From the NCBI GenBank assembly GCA_963576475.1, contig OY754977.1:29490672-29554671 (forward strand): a stretch of 64,000 bases of DNA. Direction: 5' to 3'. This document shows positions 45,985-56,589 of the stretch, in pieces (positions within the stretch are counted from its first letter, which is position 1; each line of letters begins with the position of its first letter). Source of the stretch: Molanna angustata (Eukaryota; Arthropoda; Insecta; Trichoptera; Molannidae). Made by a program: the position numbers and the translations under genes. Below the pieces are notes generated by a model. The model was not told where the DNA came from, made no database searches, and worked only from the letters and a program-made list of their open reading frames with translations.

Positions 45985-46550
45985 GAATTATGGGTCGGTC
46001 AATCTCTTTTATATAAGGTAATAAACATTTTTTTTGACTTTTCTGAACTGATAAGCTTTATGCCACTTAGAGTTTCTGAAAGAACTACCAGACGGCCCGA
46101 GTTGTTTCACATTCCATTTTGTAGAACGAACTATCGGAAGTTTTCAAATATCCCTCGAATTTGTCGACAACATAATGAAAGATTTAGTGATATAGACATA
46201 TTACTTCTTTCTTATAATAAATTCCGAAAGAGGGTTAGGTGCGAGTGCGGACGGATATCTTAATGACGAAAGGTGTTGTGACATACCATCAGTTGCTCTA
46301 CCTCTCATATTCCTCTCCTTTTCTATTCATATTTCTACAGTTCTCCCCCCATTTCCGACAGTATCCTTGTTACTGTTGTCATATTTTTTTACTCGTAATT
46401 TTTTTCTAGTTTTACATAATATTATTTTTTCAGAATTACTGTAAATGCGTACTTTGTAGATAGTTTTTTGGCCTTAGTTAATAATTTATTGTTTAATGTT
46501 CATATAAGTTTATAATGATTTTACTGTTCCAAATAAATAAATAATGTAAA
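45985..46550 (+). pseudogene. CR1/Jockey-type RT C-terminus and 3' UTR
   Basis: The plus strand reads RRPELFHIPFCRTNYRKFSN, then IPRICRQHNERFSDIDILLL and SYNKFRKRV. The L-F-x-x-P-x-x-R-T-N-Y ... P-R-x-x-x-x-x-N ... D-I-D-I ... F pattern closes many CR1/Jockey ORFs. About 280 bp of untranslated sequence leads to an AAATAAATAAAT tail near 46532-46545. Only the last 90 codons remain. Confidence 0.7.
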
Positions 46551-46745
46551 AAATAAAAAGTTAATAACCCCTGACTGTAACGAATAATAAATTTTGAAGG
46601 CCTGTAATTTTCTATATTTTTTAGAATTTCGGGCTATGTGCGTAAAGCGAATCAAAAGCTTTAAGGTACACACATACACACTTACGCAGACACACACCCA
46701 GCCACACAGACTCACTCCAAATTCTAAGCTCTACTCCGAATTCTA
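46551..46745 (+). repeat. Family A degenerate fragment
   Basis: AAAAAGTTAATAACCCCTGAC, GCCTGTAATTTTCTATAT, a CACACACAC-rich stretch, and CTCTACTCCGAATTCT follow family A order (compare 54950-55070). No ends are preserved. Confidence 0.6.
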
Positions 46746-47363
46746 AGCTCTTTAATATGTATATTACATATTCATGGGCGCTCGCAGAAAATTTTCTAGG
46801 GGGGGCAAATTTTTTTTAGTAATGTCCCCGAGCAATGAGGCGCGGAGATGATTTTGCTCCAGGTTGGCCTAAGTTCTGTCTCTCCACACTTTCTTTATGT
46901 TAACACAAAGTTAAACATTTAAAATAGATGCATTATTTGAGTATTTTCAATCAATCCAGGGGGGGGGCAAGTGCACATATTCTGGAAGACCTCAAATCGG
47001 TGATTTTTTACATCAAAGTTGAATCATGCACAAATTTTGCATGAAATGTCTAAATGAACACTGAATAATATGTACCACTTGTTAAATTGACGTGTTTATC
47101 AAAGTGTAATAAGGCAAAAAAAAAATTGGATTTTGGAAACATTTGCATGCATGTTCATATCAAATTACATACATTATTAAGAATCCCTTTTTCCAATCAA
47201 GCAGCACATTTATTTATACCAAGTTCAATTCATAAAAAAGACTGTCTTTAAATGAATAAATGAATGTTGAACATATACCCTTCAATCTTTTTAACGTTAA
47301 AATATTCTTTACGAATTTAACAAATACAACGAAGGGTTTTATTTGTGAAATTTGAGATTAAAT
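46746..47363. other. AT-rich interval with two G-runs
   Basis: TTTCTAGGGGGGGCAAATTTT at 46790 and CAGGGGGGGGGCAAGTGCACA at 46958 resemble each other, so a small G-run repeat may be present. Nothing else is recognised. It ends at the direct repeat flanking the Penelope-like element. Confidence 0.4.
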
Positions 47364-47433
47364 AAATATTCGTACGTTGATATGTTATAAAAAATATAAA
47401 AATACTTGGTAATTGTTCTATTGTGTTTATTTG

Positions 47434-47474
47434 ATTATTGACGCGTTTCGTGCAAAGCACATCGTCAGAATAAT
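47434..47474 (-). ncRNA. Hammerhead ribozyme in the inverted Penelope-like copy
   Basis: This is the same 41-nt fold on the minus strand with no change in either core box or stem. It lies at the same distance from the arm end as its partner at 51769-51809. Confidence 0.85.
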
Positions 47475-47836
47475 GCTCTACAAGACTGAGACTAGTGGTT
47501 ATATACAAAATTTACATGGCAGGTGTATAAAAATGTTGGTTTTTGAACGGTTGAAAAGAAGTTATATAATGCAAATGAATCTATACAAATTTACGTTTTA
47601 ATACAATGAATGTAGTTGGGTCACTGGTTGTAGTCCCCTGTGTCCATTAGGCCTGTAACAAAAGGAAACGACAGCAGTAAAATTCGAAAGGTAAATAATA
47701 TTGTATTTATTGGTTTATTGTTATCTTTTAAGTGTGGTTAAAACCAATGTATTTCATAGATATTTGGTAGTTATAATTACAAACAGCTTAATTTTAATCT
47801 TAATGTATTTAACAACAAAGGAAGGTATATGTCTGT

Positions 47837-49091
47837 CTAACCTATCGGTTTCAATAATGGTGAATATATATGATCAATTTGTTTATTGATGAGTAATTTT
47901 TGTGGATCCTTTTTTACTCTGTTTATTTCTAATATTTCTAGTCGGTCAAGTTTTCTCCCTTTTATTCCCCGATGTATTATATTTATATTATGGTCACTAT
48001 TAAATTGGTGGTTGTTTTCGTTTATATGTTCTGCAAAATTTGAGGTGTCTTTCTTTAATCTAATGCATGCCATGTGTTCTTTAATTCTTGTTTTAAAGGC
48101 ACGGCCTGTTTGTCCAATATATGTTCCCGTACATGAGTTACAATTTAGTTTATAAATTCCGCTGTTATCCAACTGTTCAACCTTGTCTTTATTATTAATT
48201 AACAATTTACCTAATGTACTTGGATTAGAAAATGCAATATTTTTGCCAGTTTTTTTAATGACTCTACTGATATTTGTTGTGACATCGCCGACGTAGGATA
48301 GTTTTACCCATTTATTAGATTTTTCATTTAAATTTGTTAGGCCTGGTGCAATATTTTTTAACAATAATTTCTTTTTCTTTTTAAATATCAGATTGTCTAT
48401 TAAGTTTTCGTTGTAACCATTATTATATGCTAACGTTTTTATTGTTTTTAATTCATCTAAATATTTATTTTGACTCTGTGGTACATGTAATAACCTGTGA
48501 ATTAGTGAGTGGAAAGTGGATAATTTATGTGACATATGATGGCGGGATTTATTGTGAATAATATTATCACTGAATGTCGGTTTTCTGTATATACTAAAAC
48601 TAAGTTTACTTTCTAATATTTCTATGTTGAGATCTAAAAAATTTTAAAGAATTACCTCCTATTTCCATTGTGAATTGAATGTTTGCATTAATTGAATTTA
48701 ATGCATTTAAAAACGTATTTAACTGTCGTAAAGTTCCCGTCCATAATCCAATTATATCATCAACATATCTATAGTAAAATAATAAATTTTTAAAACCTTG
48801 AATGTTCTTAATTTTGGATTCTAAATGATTCATAAAAAAGTCTGCTAGTAAGGGAGAAATTGGGCTACCCATCGCTAAGCCATCGGATTGTTTGTAGTAT
48901 TTATTATTGAATTTAAAGTAATTTTGATCTATACACATACATAGTAAGTCTGTTAGTTCATTCATTAACACAGGGTTTAAGTTGTTGTTAGATAGATATT
49001 CTTTTAATGAAGATTTTAACTCATTTATCGGTATACTGGTAAATAAACTGACTATATCAAATGATACTAAAATACTGTTTTTAGGAATAAC
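47837..49091 (-). pseudogene. Penelope-like RT/GIY-YIG gene, inverted partial copy
   Basis: This is the 3' part of the same gene on the minus strand, starting inside the RT after VIPKNSIL. It keeps the QSDGLAMGSPISPLLADFF box and YRYVDD, and the full C-terminal GIY-YIG domain. One extra base in the A/T run near 48645 shifts the frame after GGNSL, so the frame ends early at 48606 and the C-terminal 232 codons (48535-47837) are in a different frame. The protein parts are otherwise identical to those of the plus-strand copy. It cannot yield a working protein. Confidence 0.85.
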
Positions 49092-51406
49092 ACATTTGGT
49101 TCATCGGCGAGTGCAGAAAAGCAGAGGTAACTCCTAACTTCGTGAACATCAAAACCAAATCAAGAACATCTGTCGCTGTTAAAGTCCTGCAAGCCGCCCA
49201 AAAAAACTGGTTGATGTTGGAGAGGAACAAGTGGTATTCAATCCGAGACAATGTAAGTGTTTACCTTTATTACATACATAATAACCTGTTGTCACGTTTA
49301 AATTCGGTTGAATTTGATATTTTACAATTTGATGTAATGATTTATATAAAAGAAATAATTCAAACGAAATTCATTGCACAAAAATCTAAAATTGAAAAAC
49401 TACGAAAAATGAAAAAGAATTTAATTAAAAATGAAAACCAAGAGTCTCAAAATATTAATATAACTTTCTACGACAGAATAGTAAATACTACAGATATCGC
49501 ATTAAATTTGAATGAAACAAACCTTTTAAATAAAGGATTGAAACATAGTCCTTATATAAATTTGAAAACACGTGATTTTGAATGTTTAGCATTAGATACA
49601 GATATTGCCTTAGATTCTGATTGCGCGTCTAAATATTTATGTGCTAATATTCTAAAAAAACACTATCATGTTGAAAATATACCATATTCTGATACCAACA
49701 CAATAAAAAGCTTAAAATCAAAAATTAAAAACAATGACTTAGTGATATCGAAAGCTGATAAAGGCAACAGCACTGTTATCTTAAATAAAAATAATTATAT
49801 TAATAAAGTCGAATCAATTTTTCTGTCAAGTATTTTTTCCCAAATTAATAATGATCCAACAGCATACTTTTCAAATCAAGTTAAATCTTTAGTTAATAAT
49901 TGCAAAACAATATTTAGTGATCCGTACGATAAAACACGTTTTTGTCAAATGAATCCTTTATGTCCCAGATTGTATGGCCTACCTAAAGTGCATAAAAAGG
50001 ATATGCCCATGAGACCAGTGGTCTCATATAACTCAGCACCGTGCTTTAAAATCGCAAAACATGCCAATTTTTTATTTCAAAAACTAACTGAATTTAAACC
50101 ACAATTTGCAATAAAAAACTCTCTACAATTAATAGACAACATAAAAAATACGGTTATTCCTAAAAACAGTATTTTAGTATCATTTGATATAGTCAGTTTA
50201 TTTACCAGTATACCGATAAATGAGTTAAAATCTTCATTAAAAGAATATCTATCTAACAACAACTTAAACCCTGTGTTAATGAATGAACTAACAGACTTAC
50301 TATGTATGTGTATAGATCAAAATTACTTTAAATTCAATAATAAATACTACAAACAATCCGATGGCTTAGCGATGGGTAGCCCAATTTCTCCATTACTAGC
50401 AGACTTTTTTATGAATCATTTAGAATCCAAAATTAAGAACATTCAAGGTTTTAAAAATTTATTATTTTACTATAGATATGTTGATGATATAATTGGATTA
50501 TGGACGGGAACTTTACGACAGTTAAATACGTTTTTAAATGCATTAAATTCAATTAATGCAAACATTCAATTCACAATGGAAATAGGAGGTAATTCTTTAA
50601 ATTTTTTAGATCTCAACATAGAAATATTAGAAAGTAAACTTAGTTTTAGTATATACAGAAAACCGACATTCAGTGATAATATTATTCACAATAAATCCCG
50701 CCATCATATGTCACATAAATTATCCACTTTCCACTCACTAATTCACAGGTTATTACATGTACCACAGAGTCAAAATAAATATTTAGATGAATTAAAAACA
50801 ATAAAAACGTTAGCATATAATAATGGTTACAACGAAAACTTAATAGACAATCTGATATTTAAAAAGAAAAAGAAATTATTGTTAAAAAATATTGCACCAG
50901 GCCTAACAAATTTAAATGAAAAATCTAATAAATGGGTAAAACTATCCTACGTCGGCGATGTCACAACAAATATCAGTAGAGTCATTAAAAAAACTGGCAA
51001 AAATATTGCATTTTCTAATCCAAGTACATTAGGTAAATTGTTAATTAATAATAAAGACAAGGTTGAACAGTTGGATAACAGCGGAATTTATAAACTAAAT
51101 TGTAACTCATGTACGGGAACATATATTGGACAAACAGGCCGTGCCTTTAAAACAAGAATTAAAGAACACATGGCATGCATTAGATTAAAGAAAGACACCT
51201 CAAATTTTGCAGAACATATAAACGAAAACAACCACCAATTTAATAGTGACCATAATATAAATATAATACATCGGGGAATAAAAGGGAGAAAACTTGACCG
51301 ACTAGAAATATTAGAAATAAACAGAGTAAAAAAGGATCCACAAAAATTACTCATCAATAAACAAATTGATCATATATATTCACCATTATTGAAACCGATA
51401 GGTTAG
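49091..51406 (+). CDS. Penelope-like reverse transcriptase with GIY-YIG endonuclease
   Basis: The frame is open from the stop at 49088-49090 to TAG at 51404-51406, about 771 codons. The apparent start at 49142 is GTG and the frame continues 5' to the inversion junction, so the true N-terminus is missing. Read from 49103 it gives IGECRKAEVTPNFVNIKTKS, matching the start region of such proteins. RT motifs follow: KADKGNSTVI, MRPVVS, FDIVSLFTSIP (catalytic Asp about residue 348 counted from 49142), SDGLAMGSPISPLLADFF, YRYVDD (about 447) and SLNFLDL. The C-terminal endonuclease has GIYKLNC (about 647), TYIGQTGRAFKTRIKEH and an HINENNH block. All catalytic residues are present. The enzyme would prime RNA copying from a nicked or free DNA end. 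Confidence 0.9.
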   Translation, partial: HIWFIGECRKAEVTPNFVNIKTKSRTSVAVKVLQAAQKNWLMLERNKWYSIRDNVSVYLYYIHNNLLSRLNSVEFDILQFDVMIYIKEIIQTKFIAQKSKIEKLRKMKKNLIKNENQESQNINITFYDRIVNTTDIALNLNETNLLNKGLKHSPYINLKTRDFECLALDTDIALDSDCASKYLCANILKKHYHVENIPYSDTNTIKSLKSKIKNNDLVISKADKGNSTVILNKNNYINKVESIFLSSIFSQINNDPTAYFSNQVKSLVNNCKTIFSDPYDKTRFCQMNPLCPRLYGLPKVHKKDMPMRPVVSYNSAPCFKIAKHANFLFQKLTEFKPQFAIKNSLQLIDNIKNTVIPKNSILVSFDIVSLFTSIPINELKSSLKEYLSNNNLNPVLMNELTDLLCMCIDQNYFKFNNKYYKQSDGLAMGSPISPLLADFFMNHLESKIKNIQGFKNLLFYYRYVDDIIGLWTGTLRQLNTFLNALNSINANIQFTMEIGGNSLNFLDLNIEILESKLSFSIYRKPTFSDNIIHNKSRHHMSHKLSTFHSLIHRLLHVPQSQNKYLDELKTIKTLAYNNGYNENLIDNLIFKKKKKLLLKNIAPGLTNLNEKSNKWVKLSYVGDVTTNISRVIKKTGKNIAFSNPSTLGKLLINNKDKVEQLDNSGIYKLNCNSCTGTYIGQTGRAFKTRIKEHMACIRLKKDTSNFAEHINENNHQFNSDHNINIIHRGIKGRKLDRLEILEINRVKKDPQKLLINKQIDHIYSPLLKPIG

Positions 51407-51768
51407 ACAGACATATACCTTCCTTTGTTGTTAAATACATTAAGATTAAAATTAAGCTGTTTGTAATTATAACTACCAAATATCTATGAAATACATTGGT
51501 TTTAACCACACTTAAAAGATAACAATAAACCAATAAATACAATATTATTTACCTTTCGAATTTTACTGCTGTCGTTTCCTTTTGTTACAGGCCTAATGGA
51601 CACAGGGGACTACAACCAGTGACCCAACTACATTCATTGTATTAAAACGTAAATTTGTATAGATTCATTTGCATTATATAACTTCTTTTCAACCGTTCAA
51701 AAACCAACATTTTTATACACCTGCCATGTAAATTTTGTATATAACCACTAGTCTCAGTCTTGTAGAGC

Positions 51769-51809
51769 ATTATTCTGACGATGTGCTTTGCACGAAACGC
51801 GTCAATAAT
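51769..51809 (+). ncRNA. Hammerhead ribozyme (type I) in the Penelope-like element
   Basis: ATTATT then CTGACGA, GTGC-TTT-GCAC, GAAA, CGCGTC and AATAAT form the full hammerhead. Stem I is ATTATT/AATAAT (six pairs), stem II is GTGC/GCAC, stem III is the very short ACGCGT, and the core boxes CUGANGA and GAAA are intact. The predicted cut is after C51803 (GUC). Hammerheads with minimal stem III are described in Penelope-like elements and are thought to act as dimers in tandem transcripts. It lies 360 bp after the stop codon. Confidence 0.85.
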
Positions 51810-51871
51810 CAAATAAACACAATAGAACAATTACCAAGTATTTTTATATTTTTTATAACATATCAACGTAC

Positions 51872-51917
51872 AATGGAGTTCTATCAAGAATTGTCGATCG
51901 ACAAACTAAACTTAGTT
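51872..51917 (+). other. 46-bp tail after the Penelope-like 3' end, coding-like
   Basis: It begins ATGGAGTTCTATCAAG after one A and reads MEFYQELSIDKLNLV in a frame that stays open to the flanking direct repeat. The inverted copy ends before it. It may be the beginning of a second unit in a tandem transcript, which is how Penelope-like pseudo-LTRs arise. Confidence 0.5.
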
Positions 51918-51929
51918 AAATATTCGTAC

Positions 51930-52537
51930 ATCAAATACTTAATTTATATACATTTTTTAAATACAAAGTTTTGTGTACGTAGGTACCCTCTGTAAAACTT
52001 TGAATAAATTTATGTGGTAAATATGTAAATAAGTATAAAGGCTTCGACATACCTAAATGTTTGTCTTGTAGTTCTGTATGTGAACCAAATTACTTTTGCT
52101 TTATTACAAAACCATTTTAGTAGAATTCAATGATGATACGTTCCTTAGAGTGTTTGCTAAATAAAATGTAAAGGACATTGTTTGTTAGATTAAATATCTT
52201 AATTTCATGGTACCAGAGAGATTTCATATATGTTACAAATGTACGAGAAGGAAAATAATATGAGTTCTCGCTTTATTTATGATTCATTGTGTGTAAATTT
52301 CAGATAAAAAACCGTGATAAATAATATAAAAAATTCATGATCCAAAATTCAAAACCAGTTTGTGCCAAAAAATAATAATTGTATGTCATCATATTTTTTC
52401 GTAAAAAAAACTATGGATAATTTAACTATTTAAGAAGAATAAATATTGCAAAATAAAATAAATTATATTTATACTTAAATGCCTAGCAAATATTTATTTG
52501 ACTTGGTTTCGATTCCAAGTGAGGTGACAGTTTTTAT
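51930..52537. other. AT-rich interval, nothing recognised
   Basis: No frame with a motif and no repeat edge is visible between the Penelope-like flank and the next family B copy. Confidence 0.4.
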
Positions 52538-53490
52538 TCTCCACAATATGGAATAGGGGAGAGTCATGATTTCACAATTTTTAAGCGTATTTTTTAAAAT
52601 CAATTTCTCAACGGGTATCATGTAGAGAGTGCACACTGTGAGTTTCGTCATGATGTATGATGGTGTATGGCGTATGGAACACGGCGTACGGAAAATCCTT
52701 TTTGTGTCCTCTCTACAGCCCAAACTATAAGTCCGATCGACTTCATATTAACATCATATGTTTAAAGTACATAGACCTAGAGCTGATTAGTTTTCCATAG
52801 ACAACTTTCGATTTCTTCTCTATGAATTCATCATTATCGTTGTTTTTTTATGTCCTCTCTGCAGCCCAAACTATAAGTCCGATTGACTTCATATTGATAT
52901 CATATGCGTTAAGTCCATAAACTTAGAGCTGATTAGTTTTCCATAGACAACGGTTCATTTTTTCTCAATGTTTCTTTATGATTTCATCTATCAAAACTGA
53001 AAAAAATGCTCTCACGACCTGGAAATTACAGATGTTTTAATTTGGTTTCAACTATTTATACATCACCAAGAATCTTCATAAAATTTTGTTCAAAGTTGGT
53101 CAATGTTAAAAGAAAAATATTCAACGGTTTGAAAAATTATATTTTATTTAATGGATTTTTCTATGAAACTTACATGGAACAAGAGATTTTTTTTATGTTT
53201 GGCAATGTTCAGTTCTTTGATTTCATATTGATATAAGAATATTAATTGCTTGAACTAAGAACTGATTAGCTTTCCATAAATAACAAAAAATTCTTCATAT
53301 TATGATATCACGTGTCAAAATTTTCAAAATGCTCTAACGCTCTTTAAAACAAAATTTATCTGATTTTATTAAAATATTTCATACAACATGAGCATTCTTC
53401 ACCATATTGAGATTGTCAACATTTCAAGAAGAAAAAATGAACGCTTACTATGGTGTGGAGAGTTAAGTGTTGGCTACTACCCACTCGTTT
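52538..53490 (+). repeat. Interspersed repeat family B, best single copy (~950 bp)
   Basis: The left edge is ATTCTCCAC with GGGGAGAGTCATGATTTCAC close by. The right edge is GTGGAGAGTTAAGTG then CTACCCACTCG. Landmarks include TATCATGTAGAGAGTGCA, CAGCCCAAACTATAAGTCC twice (about 52718 and 52864) and GCTCTCACGACCTGG. The double phrase shows an internal duplication of about 145 bp. No protein is encoded. Confidence 0.7.
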
Positions 53491-54889
53491 TTTTTAATAA
53501 TAAAATCTACGGATTTACTACAATTACAAGGACGATGTTGCCTTAGGCCACCCCAATGCAGAGTCCGATCTAAATACTAAATAAATTCTAAATTCTAACC
53601 ATGTTTTCATCGCACAGTCGCTCACTTAAGCTAGGAGATCAAGTCGTGTCTTTTTGGTATGGTGATATACATATATTTGTGATATATGTACCTGGTTTCT
53701 TCAGTTTTGCTTTATGTAAAATAAATTAACTACTATTAATCCATTAGTTAGTATTTCATATAGAAAATATGTTTGAATTTAACCATAAATATTTCACGAT
53801 GAATATTTATTATTTAACCAAAATTATCCAACTCGAAAATGTTTTACAACAAATAAAAAATTCAAGAGATTTCATAAATTTGTTTGAACAAAGTTTTCTT
53901 TAATTGACAGTTAAAATATCGCACGAAATTTTATCCAGTCTATCTACGTTATAAATAATTAATATTTAGCTGATTTATGTATAATTCGCATTGTGTACCA
54001 TATCTGTATCTTATTCACCTTCACGGTTATAGCCAACACTTATGTAACTCTTTATTGTATATGTTACTGTAAAATTATTCTTCTAAGAATTAAATTCTCT
54101 TGAACGAATCGACAGTTGGATTATGTTTTGTTGCGGGTGGAAGTTACACAGTTAGTTTAGAGCCTAAGATTCAAAATTAAACATTAATTGAACACTTACT
54201 TTTGAACACATTAAACACGAGAAATAAAAGGTTACGAACTGAGAAAATATGTGGTTTTTTTATGTCTGTTTGGTATTTGAGAAAATATCGATAGTATGCA
54301 TAATATGAAGTGAGTTTTATGCGAGGAATAAGAGAGAAATAACCTATATTTATATTTTGGGAAGTGTAACATATTCTCAATTATGGTGTTTCAAATTGAT
54401 TAAATTTTCAAAAAATACATACCTGTCTAAAATATATTAATAGTATGAGACAATGTTTTATAAACAAATTTACTACTCATGTTCAATTACACAATAATAA
54501 CCCATTCATTCATTCACAAAATCGAGCAATGAGAAAATGTTAAATTTTCTTTATTTTAATAAGAAGTGAGAGACCTGCTTCGTGCAGGATGTGCAATGAA
54601 CTTTAAAAGTAAGAAAAGCTACCGAAGTGTGAAGTCGGCGTCGCTGTAAGCTTCAAAGATGAGCTTTGTTACTTCAGCTTTCGTTCCAAGATGTATCTTC
54701 TCGGTTGTAATTGCGAGTCTGATTATCCGAGACAATGTTTTTCTTCTATCTTGTAAGCAGTTTATGTTAATGAATACTTAATACGGTTGATTAAACAGAG
54801 TCATTTTGTGTGTATTTCTACTTTCTTTTTAAACTACGACGCTACTCGAGCAATTTTATTACGATTGTGTATGTGTATCTGTGTGTACG
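53491..54889. other. Unassigned AT-rich interval
   Basis: A single family A edge word (GAACGAATCGACAGTTGGATTA) occurs at 54103-54124, after TTCTAAGAATTAAATTCTCTTG. The rest shows no gene or repeat that I can name. Confidence 0.4.
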
Positions 54890-55226
54890 TCCCCCTAAAT
54901 AACTTTTGATTTGCTCAAATTAAAGGGGCCCAAAATTTCAAATATATAGATATTTATAGTTCTGCAAAACTTTTGTACTCAGAACACACACACACACATA
55001 CACACACACAGATACACACACACACAAAAAACTCACATAAGGAGCTCTACTCCGAATTCTGAGTAAATCCATGTATATGAACATATATGCTGCGAGGCCT
55101 CTAGTTGGTGTTATAAGCATGCAAAAAGTCCACTACGCCATACAAACACATACGCCATGCATCTTGGCTTAATAATTTCGATTCATTCAGAGAATTGAAT
55201 TCTCATGAACGAATCGACAGTTGGAT
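54890..55226 (+). repeat. Family A, right-half copy with intact hairpin end
   Basis: AACTTTTGATTTGCTC, a CA-rich tract at 54984-55026, TCTACTCCGAATTCTGAGTA, GCTGCGAGGCCTCTAGTTGG and the terminal hairpin at about 55178-55218 match 3040-3292 in order. The left half is missing. The first 60 bp here run in the reverse sense (GTACGTCCCCC), so the copy is rearranged. Confidence 0.65.
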
Positions 55227-55682
55227 AAAAATATCGAAAATATGTACGTTATAGTATATCTTAAACTTTTTTTAACTCTTCGTGTAAAAATTGAGTGTAG
55301 TGACGACAAAGTTTCATACGATTTATATGGTACTGTACACAACGGGGACTCTAATCGTTTGATACTTAATGAACTCGTATGTTTAAATTTTTTTTCTTTT
55401 GCTTTGTTAATTATTTTTGTTTTTTCTAATATTATCTTTTGTATACTTTTATTTACATTTATTGTTGTTGTTTGTAACAAAAATATAACAATTTAAGTGT
55501 CACAATCCTTTTCTCATCCTTTTTTTTCTTCCCTTCCTTTCCCGTCACAGGCAAACATACATCTTAGTTATATCTAAATTTATGATGTTTAAAATGTTTT
55601 ATATTTAATATATGTGAACATATGTAATTGGTCTGTTTGTTTTTATTTTATAGTGTATTATTCTATTTTAGTATTTTTAGAC

Positions 55683-55688
<6 letters not shown>

Positions 55689-55738
<50 letters not shown>

Positions 55739-55749
55739 TTTTTTTTTTA
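55689..55749 (-). repeat. Poly(T) tract, ~50 bases plus
   Basis: More than 45 consecutive T bases, then a G and ten more T. It is probably the poly(A) tail of a minus-strand retrotransposed sequence, although the body upstream on that strand is not recognised. Confidence 0.7.
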
Positions 55750-55830
55750 AAAGTAAAAAATGAATATGTCCTTGTTAAACAAGTACATATACATCTTCCT
55801 ACGTTCCCTAAAATAAACATAAATGCTTGT

Positions 55831-55920
55831 GCTATAGGTGAACGAAATGGGTCGAGGCAGGATTCGAACTCGCGACCACTGGATTACTAACCCAGCGTGC
55901 TAACCGCTCTGCCATCGACC
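55831..55920 (-). repeat. tRNA-derived SINE family 1, copy 2
   Basis: The minus strand reads GGTCGATGGCAGAGCGGTTAG, anticodon loop TTAGTAA (AGT), GAGTTCGAATCC and then ATTTCGTTCACCTATAGC. It shares the same body edge as the copy at 26257. The T stem has an A-C mismatch. Confidence 0.7.
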
Positions 55921-55959
55921 CATCTAAGTATGTATTTGTCCCTAAATAAATAAATAAAC

Positions 55960-56190
55960 AAATAAATAACATCAAACTGCTTACCTTTTCGTGGTAGGAA
56001 AAAAGAAAACACCACACTATCCTATCCTGACTTATTTAAAGGTTTTGTTAAGGAATACAAAATATTTTAATAGGTAAATTCAATAATTATGAATTATGTA
56101 TATACATATGTACTGCTTGGTATGTATGTATTCTTCAATTTTACATAATATCGCAATCGACAGTTGAATCTAATGTGTTGTGTGTTACTT
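55960..56190 (-). repeat. Family A terminal fragment
   Basis: The stretch from AACATCAAACTGCTTACCTTTT to ATCGCAATCGACAGTTGAATCT matches the outer end of family A at 40725-40930 with many changes. Confidence 0.55.
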
Positions 56191-56589
56191 ATATTTTATT
56201 TTCGGTTGTAGAATGAATATAAAATCATACAGTTGCGTAATACGCCATACTTATATCGTTATATGTATATGTATTTCTATGAACATACAAGTGGGTTCCT
56301 ATCTCAAATGGAAACCCGTTTAAACCATATTAATCCTTCTGATTAGAAATGTAATGTTATTTCAGACTTCATAGAAATTAAGGTACAAGTTGATGGTACC
56401 TAACCTAAATTTACCCCATTATATAAATATTGTAACTAAATATTGAAATTGATTTTCAGAACATTTTAAGCAAAATATATCATGCGTATATTTTGACGCA
56501 TTATAAATAATCATTATTCGACACATTGTTATACTTTGACAAAATTATTTTCCGTTTTGTATAAGTGGAACAAATACACTTGAGAGCAA
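56191..56589. other. AT-rich interval, nothing recognised
   Basis: No coding or repeat structure visible. Confidence 0.35.

Larger units (their letters stand above)
47364..51929 (+). mobile_element. Penelope-like retroelement insertion with inverted partial copy
   Basis: The unit is flanked by the direct repeat AAATATTCGTAC at 47364-47375 and 51918-51929 (13 bp if one more T is counted). It consists of a minus-strand 3' part (about 47372-49091), a 5'-truncated but nearly complete plus-strand copy (49092-51871), and a 46-bp tail (51872-51917). The arms 47372-49091 and 50153-51871 are 1720 and 1719 bp and seem to differ by one base. Penelope-like elements are known for inverted or tandem partial copies at insertions and for variable target duplications. 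The second copy still encodes the full RT and endonuclease domains. Confidence 0.85.

Noticed and set aside
49142..49144. Start codon of the Penelope-like protein
   Set aside because: The codon is GTG and the frame stays open upstream to the inversion junction with protein-like sequence, so the N-terminus is truncated rather than beginning here.
55832..56017. 61-codon minus-strand frame
   Set aside because: It is a translation of the tRNA-like SINE head (B box and A box), not a protein gene.
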